Shown one piece after another: positions 1-6,198 of a stretch of 9,447 bases of DNA. The position numbers and the translations under genes are program-made. A model generated the notes under the pieces. That model had not been told where the DNA came from and searched no databases. It saw only the letters and a list, made by a program, of their open reading frames with translations. The stretch comes from Clostridiales bacterium UBA3705 (GTDB taxonomy: Bacteria > Bacillota_A > Clostridia > Oscillospirales > Oscillospiraceae). Location: positions 1 to 9,447 of the forward strand of contig DFIE01000173.1 of the NCBI GenBank assembly GCA_002372735.1, read 5' to 3'. Each line of letters opens with the position of its first letter. Position 1 is the first letter of the stretch.

Positions 1-730
1 CCGGGTCCACGCTCATGCCGCCGGTACAGAGAATCATCTCCGCTCCGGAGGCCCGGGCCCGGTCAATGGCCCGGCGCACCGGGTCCAGGCCGTCGCCCAC
101 GGTCTCGTGGAAGATGACCCGGATGCCAAAAGTCTCCAGCTTCCGCACCAGGACGGGGGTGAAGCTGTCCTGAATCCGGCCGGAGGCCACCTCGCTGCCG
201 GTGGTGACCACGGCGGCGGTCTGCTTTTCATAGGGCAGCAGCCGCAGAATCGGGGTGTCGCCCACGGCGGTCTCGGCGGCGCGGAGCTTCTCCTCGGCAA
301 TCACCAGGGGGATCACCCGGGTGCCGGCCAGCTTGTCCCCCCTGTGGACGGGGGCGCCGCCGTGGCGGGTGGCAATCATCAGCTCGTCAATGGCGTTTAC
401 CGCCATCAGCCGGGCGCTGTCTACCAGGAACAGGCCGTCCATGGCGGCGGTCAGCTCAATTTTGCCCTCCTTGGGCTGGCTCTGGTCCATGCCGGGCCCA
501 ACGCACAGCCGGGCCAGACGCAGGGCGGCGTCGTTTTCGTGGACCATCCCCTCCTCCAAAGACCAGACGTAGAGATGCTCCTTGCCCATGCTGAGCAGCA
601 CGGGGATGTCCTCGGCGGTGACCACATGGCCCTTGCGGAACCGGGGGCCCTTGAACTGGCCGGGGATGATCTGGGTCAGGTCATGGCAGAGCACATGGCC
701 CACGGCGTGTTTGGTTTCAATCAGCTGCAT
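1..730 (-). CDS. MoeA-like molybdopterin-binding protein, 3' end cut by window edge
   Basis: This is the last visible gene of the molybdenum operon. It begins with ATG at 730 and stays open through 243 codons to the left edge, so the C-terminus is missing. The N-terminal part contains GHVLCHDLTQIIPGQFKGP (residues 11-29), typical of a clostridial MoeA-like family (COG0303-related). From about residue 165 a MoaB/Mog/MoeA-type molybdopterin-binding fold starts, with TTGSEV at 176-181 and GGMSVDP at 237-243, the loops that contact the pterin in MoeA and MogA. The start overlaps the MOSC gene's stop by 10 bp, and its GGAGG site lies in Glu codons of that gene, so translation is likely coupled. 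By family and context it handles molybdopterin or Moco in the cytoplasm. Whether it inserts Mo like MoeA or only binds and transfers cofactor cannot be told. Confidence 0.85.
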   Translation of the reverse strand, partial: MQLIETKHAVGHVLCHDLTQIIPGQFKGPRFRKGHVVTAEDIPVLLSMGKEHLYVWSLEEGMVHENDAALRLARLCVGPGMDQSQPKEGKIELTAAMDGLFLVDSARLMAVNAIDELMIATRHGGAPVHRGDKLAGTRVIPLVIAEEKLRAAETAVGDTPILRLLPYEKQTAAVVTTGSEVASGRIQDSFTPVLVRKLETFGIRVIFHETVGDGLDPVRRAIDRARASGAEMILCTGGMSVDP

Positions 731-1167
731 GAGGTCTCCTCCTCCAGGGTAATGGATTGGCCGGGCCGAATGACCCCCGGCTCCAGCACCACGGCAAAGA
801 TGCCGTCGGTGGGCATGACACAGCGGCCGGTGAGCCGCTTGATCTCGCAGTCATTGTGGCACTGCTTGCCGATCTGCGTCACCTGCAGCAGGGTGGGGCC
901 CACCCGCAGCCGGGTGCCCACAGGCAGATGCTTCAGGTCGATGCCCCGGGTGACGATGTTCTCCGCAAAGTCCCCGTTTTGCAGGCGCAGACCCAGCTCG
1001 CGCATGGTATCGATGCTCTCCTGGGCCAGCAGACTGATCTGCCGGTGCCAGTTGCCCGCGTGGGCGTCGCCCACAATGCCGTGGCCGCAGCGCACCTCAA
1101 TGGCCGGCACCTCGTGCTTGCGGGTGCCCTTTTGTTCACTGATACAAACTGCAATCACTTCCGCCAT
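721..1167 (-). CDS. stand-alone MOSC-domain protein
   Basis: A 148-residue protein made of a single MOSC domain (MoCo sulfurase C-terminal domain). Visible family features are VGDAHAGNWHRQISLLA (32-48), GDFAENIVTRGIDL (65-78) and a cysteine-rich loop, GKQCHNDCEIKRLTGRCVM, with Cys103, Cys107 and Cys116; MOSC proteins carry a conserved Cys in this region. The chosen start is the ATG at 1167, preceded by GGGAGG and lying 2 bp after the moaC stop; a longer in-frame reading from 1275 would overlap moaC deeply and is unlikely. MOSC domains bind Moco and are thought to carry sulfur or cofactor to target enzymes, so a maturation or delivery role is inferred. No signal peptide or membrane segment is seen; it should be cytoplasmic. 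Confidence 0.9.
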   Translation of the reverse strand: MAEVIAVCISEQKGTRKHEVPAIEVRCGHGIVGDAHAGNWHRQISLLAQESIDTMRELGLRLQNGDFAENIVTRGIDLKHLPVGTRLRVGPTLLQVTQIGKQCHNDCEIKRLTGRCVMPTDGIFAVVLEPGVIRPGQSITLEEETSCS

Positions 1168-1169
1168 GG

Positions 1170-1652
1170 TCAGCCTCCCGTCTGTTCCGCCCGGTGGTAG
1201 TCGCCGGTCTTGCCCCCGGTTTTTTCCAGCAGGCAGACGTCTGTAATGGTCATGTCCTTTTGCAGGGCCTTGCACATGTCATACACCGTCAGCGCCGCCA
1301 CAGACGCCGCGGTAAGGGCCTCCATCTCCACCCCGGTGCGGCCGGTGCAGGTGACGGCGGCATAAATCTCCACCCGGTCCTCCCCCAGGGTGAAATCCAA
1401 ATCCACCCCGGTGAGCTGCAGGGGATGGCACATGGGAATCAGCTCCCAGTTGTGCTTGGCCGCCTGGATGCCGGCCACCTGGGCCACCGCCAGCACGTCC
1501 CCCTTGGCCACGCCCCCCTGCCGGATGGCGGCTGCGGTGGACGGGTCCATGCGGACCACCGCCATGGCCCGGGCGGTGCGGTGGGTCACGTCCTTGGCGG
1601 TGACGTCCACCATCCGGGCACGGCCCTGGGCGTTCAAATGGGTCAATTCCAT
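1170..1652 (-). CDS. moaC: cyclic pyranopterin monophosphate synthase MoaC
   Basis: MoaC converts 3',8-cyclo-7,8-dihydro-GTP, the MoaA product, into cyclic pyranopterin monophosphate, the first stable pterin of Moco synthesis. The 160-residue length is normal. Hallmarks are [14 protein letters not shown] (14-27), [10 protein letters not shown] (74-83), the [14 protein letters not shown] stretch (104-117), YDMCKA (124-129), whose Asp125 and Lys128 should match the catalytic pair in E. coli MoaC, and [10 protein letters not shown] (142-151). The ATG at 1652 has a GGAGG site formed by the last Gly codons of moaA, 10 bases upstream. It lies 6 bp after the moaA stop and 2 bp before the MOSC start, in keeping with the MoaA-MoaC pathway order. 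It acts in the cytoplasm, normally as a hexamer. Confidence 0.97.
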   Translation of the reverse strand: MELTHLNAQGRARMVDVTAKDVTHRTARAMAVVRMDPSTAAAIRQGGVAKGDVLAVAQVAGIQAAKHNWELIPMCHPLQLTGVDLDFTLGEDRVEIYAAVTCTGRTGVEMEALTAASVAALTVYDMCKALQKDMTITDVCLLEKTGGKTGDYHRAEQTGG

Positions 1653-1658
1653 AGGTTT

Positions 1659-2606
1659 CTATCCTCCGATCTCGTGCATGGCACGGTCTGTCTGGCTGTG
1701 GTGGTCCCGGCACAGGTGGTGGGCCTGGGGCTTGGCCGCAATGGCCCGGGCCATGGCCCGGCGCAGGGTCTCGCCGTGGAGCCCCCGCAGGGGGAACTCC
1801 TCCCGGCTGTGGAGGCAGGGCTTCAGCGTGCCCTGGCAGGTGATGCGGATCCGGTTGCAGCTGCTGCAGAAGTGGTTGCTCATGGGGCTGATCAGCCCCA
1901 CGGTGCCAGCCCAGCCCGGGGCGGTGTACAGCCGGGCCACCCCGGTCTGTCCCGCAGGCTCCAGCTGGGGCAGGCACTCCAGTACCCGGCCGGCAGGGAC
2001 AAAGGTCTCGGCCGGCAGGGCCGCGCTGACCCCGATGGGCATGAGCTCAATAAACCGGACGCTCACCGGCAGGTCCCGGGCCAGGGCCGCCAGCGCCGGG
2101 ATCTCGTCGTCGTTGATCCCCCCCAGGAGCACCACGTTGATCCGGGTATTCCGAAAGCCCGCCTTGGCGGCGGCCTCCAGCCCGGCGTGGAACTGGTCCA
2201 GGCTGCCGGTGCGGGTGATGGCCGCAAAGCGCTCCGGCCGGAGGGTGTCCAGGCTGAGATTCAACCGGTCCAGCCCTGCCCGGCGCAGAGGCGCCGCCAG
2301 CTGGGGCAGCAGGGCGCCGTTGGTGGTCATGGTCAGCTCCTCCAGCCCCGGCAGGGCCCGGAGCTTGGCGGTCAGCTCCACAATGCCCCGCCTTACCAGG
2401 GGCTCGCCCCCGGTGAGACGGATCTTTTTGACCCCCAGCCCCACCGCCGCCCCGGCCAGCTCCTCCAGCTCCTCCAGGGAGCAGATGTCGCCGTGGGCCC
2501 GCTTGGGCACCCCCTGGGGGCCCATGCAGTAGATGCAGCGGTAGTTGCACAGGTCGGTCACCGACAGGCGCAGATATTCAATTTCCCGTCCGTAGCGGTC
2601 TGTCAT
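1659..2606 (-). CDS. moaA: GTP 3',8-cyclase MoaA (radical SAM)
   Basis: MoaA is the radical SAM enzyme that rearranges GTP to 3',8-cyclo-7,8-dihydro-GTP at the start of Moco synthesis. The 315-residue protein has both expected [4Fe-4S] sites: the N-terminal CNYRCIYC radical SAM motif (Cys20, Cys24, Cys27) and the C-terminal Cys247, Cys250 and Cys264 (CSSC then 13 residues then C) that holds the GTP-binding cluster. TGGEPLVRRG (65-74) is the SAM-contact loop, and the protein ends in Ile-Gly-Gly as usual in MoaA. The ATG at 2606 overlaps the modC stop by 4 bases (ATGA), with AGGAGG seven bases upstream inside modC codons. The oxygen-sensitive clusters fit an anaerobic host. No key residue appears lost. 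Confidence 0.98.
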   Translation of the reverse strand: MTDRYGREIEYLRLSVTDLCNYRCIYCMGPQGVPKRAHGDICSLEELEELAGAAVGLGVKKIRLTGGEPLVRRGIVELTAKLRALPGLEELTMTTNGALLPQLAAPLRRAGLDRLNLSLDTLRPERFAAITRTGSLDQFHAGLEAAAKAGFRNTRINVVLLGGINDDEIPALAALARDLPVSVRFIELMPIGVSAALPAETFVPAGRVLECLPQLEPAGQTGVARLYTAPGWAGTVGLISPMSNHFCSSCNRIRITCQGTLKPCLHSREEFPLRGLHGETLRRAMARAIAAKPQAHHLCRDHHSQTDRAMHEIGG

Positions 2607-3652
2607 GGCAGGTCCTCCTGGCGCAAAAGCAGGATCTCTCCCCCGGGGACAGACACCGTGACGGCCTGCGCCGGGGCGGGGGGCACAAAGCCCTCCTTGG
2701 AGTGCTCCAGCCGGAGAAGGCCCTCCCCCGGGGTACGGAGCATCACAATATAGGAAAACACGTTGTCGATCACCTGCTCCACCCGGCAGGCAATGGGGTT
2801 CTCCCCCGGGCTGAGTGCCAGGCTGTGGGCCCGCAGCCCCACCCAGTTCACCCCCGGGTCAATGGGACGGTCCGGGCGCAGGGCCACCCCCCACAGGGGG
2901 CAGTACAGGCTGCCGTCGGGCTGGGGCCGGGCCGGGGAGAGATTTTTGCAGCCCGAGAGCAGGGCCGCGCTGCGGGTGCGGGGATCCCGCATCAGCTGGG
3001 ATACCGTCTGCACCGGCTCGGACCGGCCCCGGGTGAGGACGCACACCTGCCGGCACAGGCGGGAGATCTCGTCCCGGCTGTGGGAGACAAACACCACCGG
3101 CCCTGCAAACCGGGCCAGCCGGTCGGTGAGCTCCAGCTCCAGCTGCCACTTGAGATAGTCGTCCAGGGCGGAGAAGGGCTCGTCCAGCAGCAGGACCCTG
3201 GGGTCGGAGGCCAGGGTCCTGGCCAGGGCCAGGCGCTGCTGCTCCCCGCCGGAGAGCTGCCGGGGCAGCTTTTGGGCCAGGTGGTCCAGGCGGAAGGCCT
3301 CCAGCTGGGCGGCGCAGGCCTGGGCCCGCCGGTCCCGGGGCAGATGGCCCAGGGCGGTGCGGAGATTCTGCTCCACGCTCATGGTGGGAAACAGGGCGTA
3401 GCTCTGAAAGAGATAGCCCACACGGCGGCGCTGGGGCGGCAGGTTGATCCGCCGCTCGCTGTCAAAGAGGGTCTCCCCGTCCAGGACGATCCGCCCCCGG
3501 TCCGGGGTGAGCAGACCGGCGATGCAGCGCAGGGTCATGCTCTTGCCGCAGCCCGAGGCCCCCAGCAGACCCAGTACCCCGGCCCCGGCTTCGAAGCGGA
3601 CCCGGAGGTGGAAGTCTCCCAGGCGCTTTTCAATGTCTACCAGCAGCTCCAT
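2603..3652 (-). CDS. modC: molybdate ABC transporter ATP-binding protein ModC
   Basis: ATPase subunit of the molybdate importer, on the cytoplasmic face of the membrane with ModB. The 349-residue protein has a complete ABC domain: Walker A GASGCGKS (31-38), Q-loop Gln83 in LFQSYALFP, signature LSGGEQQR (133-140), Walker B VLLLDEP (153-159), D-loop SALD and switch His191 in FVSHSRDE. After about residue 230 a C-terminal extension beginning near GCKNLSP resembles the TOBE-type oxyanion-binding regulatory domain of ModC, though this part is less conserved. The start at 3652 lies 3 bp after the modB stop with GGAGG inside the modB end. Tungstate cannot be excluded as substrate from sequence alone, but the Moco genes that follow favour molybdate. 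Confidence 0.95.
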   Translation of the reverse strand: MELLVDIEKRLGDFHLRVRFEAGAGVLGLLGASGCGKSMTLRCIAGLLTPDRGRIVLDGETLFDSERRINLPPQRRRVGYLFQSYALFPTMSVEQNLRTALGHLPRDRRAQACAAQLEAFRLDHLAQKLPRQLSGGEQQRLALARTLASDPRVLLLDEPFSALDDYLKWQLELELTDRLARFAGPVVFVSHSRDEISRLCRQVCVLTRGRSEPVQTVSQLMRDPRTRSAALLSGCKNLSPARPQPDGSLYCPLWGVALRPDRPIDPGVNWVGLRAHSLALSPGENPIACRVEQVIDNVFSYIVMLRTPGEGLLRLEHSKEGFVPPAPAQAVTVSVPGGEILLLRQEDLP

Positions 3653-3655
3653 GGG

Positions 3656-4312
3656 TCAGCGCCTCCTCCGTTCCAGCAGATTCACCGTGAGCAGCACCGA
3701 GGCGGAGATCGCCAGGTTGATGCACACCCAGACCAGGGCCTGACCATCCTTGCCCAGGCGCCAGAGCTGGTAGACCTCGGTGGCTACGGTGGCGGTTTTG
3801 CCGGGGGTGTAGCCCGCGATCATGGAGGTGGCGCCGTATTCGCCGATGGCCCGGGCAAAGGCCAGCACCACCCCCGCCAGGATTCCCTGGCGACAGGCAG
3901 GCATCTGTATGGTCCAAAAGATCCTGGCGTTGCCCAGGCCCAGGGTTTTGCCTGCCTCGGCCAGGGTGGGGTCAAGGCTCTCAAAGGCGCCCCGGGCAGT
4001 GCGGTACATCAGGGGAAAGGTGACCACGCTCACCGCAAACACCGCAGACCACCACTGCATGGTCAGCTTCAGGTCAAACAGGCGCAGGGCCAGCGCCCCC
4101 AGCACCCGCCGGGGGCCGAATACCAGCAGCAGCAGATACCCCACCACCGTGGGCGGCAGCACCAGGGGCAGGGTGAGCAGCACGTCAAGGCACCCCTTGA
4201 TCCAGCGGGGTGCCTTGGCAATATAGTGGGCCGCCGCGATGCCTGCGAAAAACACGATCACAGAGCTGATGGCGGCGATCCGGATGGAATTGTAAAGGGG
4301 AAACAGGTCCAT
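3656..4312 (-). CDS. modB: molybdate ABC transporter permease ModB
   Basis: Membrane subunit of the molybdate importer. The 218-residue protein is mostly hydrophobic, with about five to six predicted membrane spans (for example near 9-30, 42-65, 89-103, 142-158 and 194-213). The cytoplasmic coupling loop that contacts ModC is seen at 119-138 (EAGKTLGLGNARIFWTIQMP), an EAA-type motif ending before Pro138. LPLVLPPTVVGYLLL (48-62) and GEYGATSMIAGYTPG (157-171) are very typical of ModB/CysU-type permeases. The ATG at 4312 is preceded by AGGAGG seven bases upstream. It starts 21 bp after the modA stop and ends 3 bp before modC, as in a standard modABC set. The length matches the family. Confidence 0.96.
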   Translation of the reverse strand: MDLFPLYNSIRIAAISSVIVFFAGIAAAHYIAKAPRWIKGCLDVLLTLPLVLPPTVVGYLLLLVFGPRRVLGALALRLFDLKLTMQWWSAVFAVSVVTFPLMYRTARGAFESLDPTLAEAGKTLGLGNARIFWTIQMPACRQGILAGVVLAFARAIGEYGATSMIAGYTPGKTATVATEVYQLWRLGKDGQALVWVCINLAISASVLLTVNLLERRRR

Positions 4313-4333
4313 ACGGGGACCTCCTGTGGGGAA

Positions 4334-5146
4334 TTATCCCAGGGGGGTGAAGCCCACGGCCCGGAAGACCTGTGCGGCCTCATCGGTGCGCAGGAAGGCC
4401 AGGAACTCTGCCGCCTGGTCGGGATGGGCGGAATTCTTCAGCACGGCGGCGGGATAGATCACCTGGCCGCACATCTCCGGGGTGGCAGTGTCCACCACGG
4501 TGAGCCCGGCGGAGTAGGCGTCGGTCTGGTAAATGATGCCGCAGTCCACCGCCGCCTCGGTGACCTGGGTGGTGACCTCCTTGACGTTGGAGCCGTAGGT
4601 GAGCACCCCGGCAGCCGCCAGGCTCTCCTCATCCAGGCCGTAGAAGTCAAAAATCTTTTGGGTGTACTGGCCCACGGGGACGTCGGCGTTGCCCATGGCC
4701 AACAGCAGGGTGCCGTTTTGCAAGCCGTCTGCCAGGGTCTGGTAGGAGTCCACCCCCTTGGGGTTGCCCTCGGGCACCGCCAGGGCCACCTTGTTTTCCA
4801 GCAGGTCCACCCGGGTGTCGTGGTCAATGAGATCCAGCCGGTCCGGGTTTTTCTCCTCGTCGCAGGTGATGTCCAGCTGGTTCATCTGCTTGGGGGCAGC
4901 GGAAATAAACAGGTCGCACTGGGCGCCCTCCTGGATCTGGGTTTTCAGGGTGCCGGAGGATTCAAAGTTGAACACCAGCTTGATGCCGGGGTGGGCGGCC
5001 TCGTACACGGTCTGCAGCTCGGTCAGGGTTTCGGTCATGGAGGCGGCGGCAAAGACCACCAGCTCCGTCTCTTTGGGCTGCGCGGAGCAGGCACACAGGA
5101 GCACCAGCACCAGGCAGAGCAGCAGGGAAAGCAGTCGTTTCATCAT
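4334..5146 (-). CDS. modA: molybdate-binding lipoprotein ModA
   Basis: Extracellular substrate-binding protein that delivers molybdate to ModBC. The 270-residue protein starts with Lys-Arg, a hydrophobic stretch and a lipobox ending at Cys20 (LLCAC), so it is expected to be lipid-anchored to the outer face of the membrane. ModA features are VVFAAASMTETL (30-41), the oxyanion-binding region FNFESSGTLKTQI, DLFISAAPKQM, VPVGQYTQKIF and the C-terminal AAEFLAFLRTDEAAQVF. The ATG at 5146 is first of two tandem ATGs; AGGAG lies 11 bases upstream. This is the first gene of the operon, with a well-formed promoter and two palindromic operator-like sites in front of it. A tungstate-specific homologue is possible, but the Moco genes downstream argue for molybdate. 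Confidence 0.95.
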   Translation of the reverse strand: MMKRLLSLLLCLVLVLLCACSAQPKETELVVFAAASMTETLTELQTVYEAAHPGIKLVFNFESSGTLKTQIQEGAQCDLFISAAPKQMNQLDITCDEEKNPDRLDLIDHDTRVDLLENKVALAVPEGNPKGVDSYQTLADGLQNGTLLLAMGNADVPVGQYTQKIFDFYGLDEESLAAAGVLTYGSNVKEVTTQVTEAAVDCGIIYQTDAYSAGLTVVDTATPEMCGQVIYPAAVLKNSAHPDQAAEFLAFLRTDEAAQVFRAVGFTPLG

Positions 5147-5204
5147 TTTCTCATTTTCTCCTTTTCATCTGTCCGATTTTGGAAATACAAGACCTTGTGG
5201 CGTT

Positions 5205-5233
5205 ATTCTAGCAAAAAATAGCGCCGGATGCAA
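5205..5233 (-). promoter_or_regulatory. predicted sigma-A promoter of the modABC-moa operon
   Basis: Read on the minus strand, a -35 box TTGCAT (5233-5228) and a -10 box TAGAAT (5210-5205) are separated by exactly 17 bases; each box matches four or five of six consensus bases. The inferred transcription start is near 5198, giving a leader of roughly 50 bases before the modA ATG. The palindromic sites lie just upstream of the -35 box, not over it, a position more often linked to activation than to simple blocking of polymerase. The start point is inferred, not observed. Confidence 0.75.
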
Positions 5234-5241
5234 CCGAATTG

Positions 5242-5277
5242 TTCCGTATTACAGAATTATCATTCCGTAATACGGAA
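5242..5277. promoter_or_regulatory. paired palindromic operator between modA and the IclR-family gene
   Basis: Two 15-base dyads share one pattern. Site 1 at 5242-5256 is TTCCGTATTACAGAA (6 of 7 arm bases pair). Site 2 at 5263-5277 is TTCCGTAATACGGAA, perfect, and extends to 17 bases with flanking A and T. Their centres (5249 and 5270) are 21 bases apart, two helical turns. The whole block is also a larger dyad, with 32 of 36 positions symmetric by hand count. Paired short palindromes of this sort are usual targets for tetrameric IclR-family regulators, and the adjacent divergent gene encodes one. Binding by that protein is inferred. Confidence 0.75.
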
Positions 5278-5283
5278 TTTCTC

Positions 5284-5312
5284 TTGTGCAGCCGGGGCGG
5301 ATGTGGTACAAT
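5284..5312 (+). promoter_or_regulatory. possible promoter of the IclR-family gene
   Basis: A -35-like TTGTGC (5284-5289) and an extended -10, TGG followed by TACAAT (5307-5312), are 17 bases apart. The -10 box is good but the -35 is weak, as expected for an extended -10 promoter or a regulated one. The inferred start near 5319 leaves only about 16 leader bases with the ribosome site at its beginning, which is tight, so the exact start is uncertain. Confidence 0.5.
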
Positions 5313-5334
5313 GGACAAAAAGGAGATGAGGCAG

Positions 5335-6114
5335 ATGGGAACCAATGCAGAGCCTGTCCGGGCGGTGGGCAAGGCCATGGAGCTGCTGGAGCTGCTGCAC
5401 CGGCGCAGGGGGCCCATGTCCCTGCAGGAGCTGGCCCTGGGGACCGGCTATCCCAAGAGCACGGTGCACGCCCTGCTGACCACCCTGCGGGCCCATGAGA
5501 TGGTCCGCCAGCTCCCCGACGGCCGCTACGGACTGGGCATCCGTCTGTTTGAGCTGGGCAGCGCCGTGGCCGAGGGCTGGGACGTGGCCAAGCTGGCCCG
5601 GCCTTTTCTGGAGCAGCTGGCCCAGATTGCGGAGGCCGGCAGCTTTTTGGCCATCCCGGCGGGGGACCACGCCCTGACCATTGACCACGCGGTGTCAGGG
5701 GCGGACCTGCAGGTCGCGGTGCAGAAGGGGGTGCGCTTTCCTCTCCACGCCACCAGCCAGGGCAAGCTGTTTTTATCCGCCATGGAGCCTGGCCAGGCCC
5801 TGCGCCTGTGCCAGCGGGCGGGGCTGCAGCCCTTTACCCGCCACACCCTGGTCCAGCCGGAGGCCCTGCTGGAGGAGCTGGAGCGCACCCGCCAGCGGGG
5901 CTACGGCGTGGAGGACGGCGAGTACCGGGTGGGTCTGCGCTCGGTGGCGGCCCCGGTGTATGACCGGGGCGGCAATCTGATCTGCGCCATGGGGGTGGTG
6001 GGCCTGTTTGGCCGGGTGGGCAGTCCGGAGTTTGACCGGGTGGCCGCCCACACCTGCCGCCAGGCCGGGGCCCTGTCCGCCGCCCTGGGCAGCGGGTCCG
6101 CCGGGGCGTCCTAG
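5335..6114 (+). CDS. IclR-family transcriptional regulator, divergent from the molybdenum operon
   Basis: A 259-residue DNA-binding regulator. The N-terminal winged helix-turn-helix (about 8-70) includes MSLQELALGTGYPKSTVHAL (28-47), with the recognition helix near 39-52 and the wing RQLPDGRYGLG. The C-terminal IclR effector domain shows FPLHATSQGKLFLSAM (135-150) and GYGVEDGEYRVGLRSVAAPV (189-208), both typical. The chosen ATG at 5335 has AAGGAG nine bases upstream; ATGs at 5311 and 5326 are in frame but too near or before that site, and one at 5239 would run through the operators. IclR proteins usually sense small organic molecules. The ligand here is unknown; placement back-to-back with modA and the shared palindromes suggest it controls the molybdenum operon and itself. 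It has no TOBE or other molybdate-binding domain. Confidence 0.93.
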   Translation: MGTNAEPVRAVGKAMELLELLHRRRGPMSLQELALGTGYPKSTVHALLTTLRAHEMVRQLPDGRYGLGIRLFELGSAVAEGWDVAKLARPFLEQLAQIAEAGSFLAIPAGDHALTIDHAVSGADLQVAVQKGVRFPLHATSQGKLFLSAMEPGQALRLCQRAGLQPFTRHTLVQPEALLEELERTRQRGYGVEDGEYRVGLRSVAAPVYDRGGNLICAMGVVGLFGRVGSPEFDRVAAHTCRQAGALSAALGSGSAGAS

Positions 6115-6138
6115 GGGCCCGGGACAACGGGCCCGGAC

Positions 6139-6187
6139 AAAACACAGGCGGGCTGCAAGCAATCCGTTTGCAGCCCGCCTGTGTTTT
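6139..6187. terminator. bidirectional intrinsic terminator
   Basis: A perfect 20-base-pair stem (6139-6158 with 6168-6187) encloses a 9-base loop. The outer four pairs are A-T, so each strand ends the hairpin in a short T run. It lies between two convergent genes, the IclR-family regulator ending at 6114 and the small lipoprotein gene ending at 6199, and can stop transcription from both sides. A weaker hairpin (7-bp GC stem, 6115-6134) sits directly after the regulator's stop codon. Confidence 0.92.
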
Positions 6188-6198
6188 GGTCGGTTTGG

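Noticed and set aside
5146..5154. Three-codon leader ORF (Met-Arg-Lys-stop) overlapping the modA start
   Set aside because: Its ATG is only three bases from the AGGAG site, too close for good initiation; an A-rich stretch gives such short frames by chance.
5147..5200. Moco riboswitch in the modA leader
   Set aside because: The inferred leader is about 50 bases, far too short for the known large Moco riboswitch fold, and no conserved hairpins are visible.
1194..5221. Very long open frames on the plus strand across the molybdenum operon (519 and 839 codons)
   Set aside because: They lie opposite well-identified minus-strand genes, have low-complexity Gly/Gln/Pro/His-rich translations and no ribosome site; they are a side effect of GC-rich codon use.
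5239..5334. Longer N-terminus for the IclR-family protein starting at 5239
   Set aside because: It would translate through both operator palindromes and the predicted promoter, and the added residues do not resemble the family; AAGGAG supports 5335.
6115..6134. Second hairpin (7-bp GC stem) after the regulator gene
   Set aside because: No T run follows it and the 20-bp-stem terminator lies just beyond, so it was not listed as a separate terminator.
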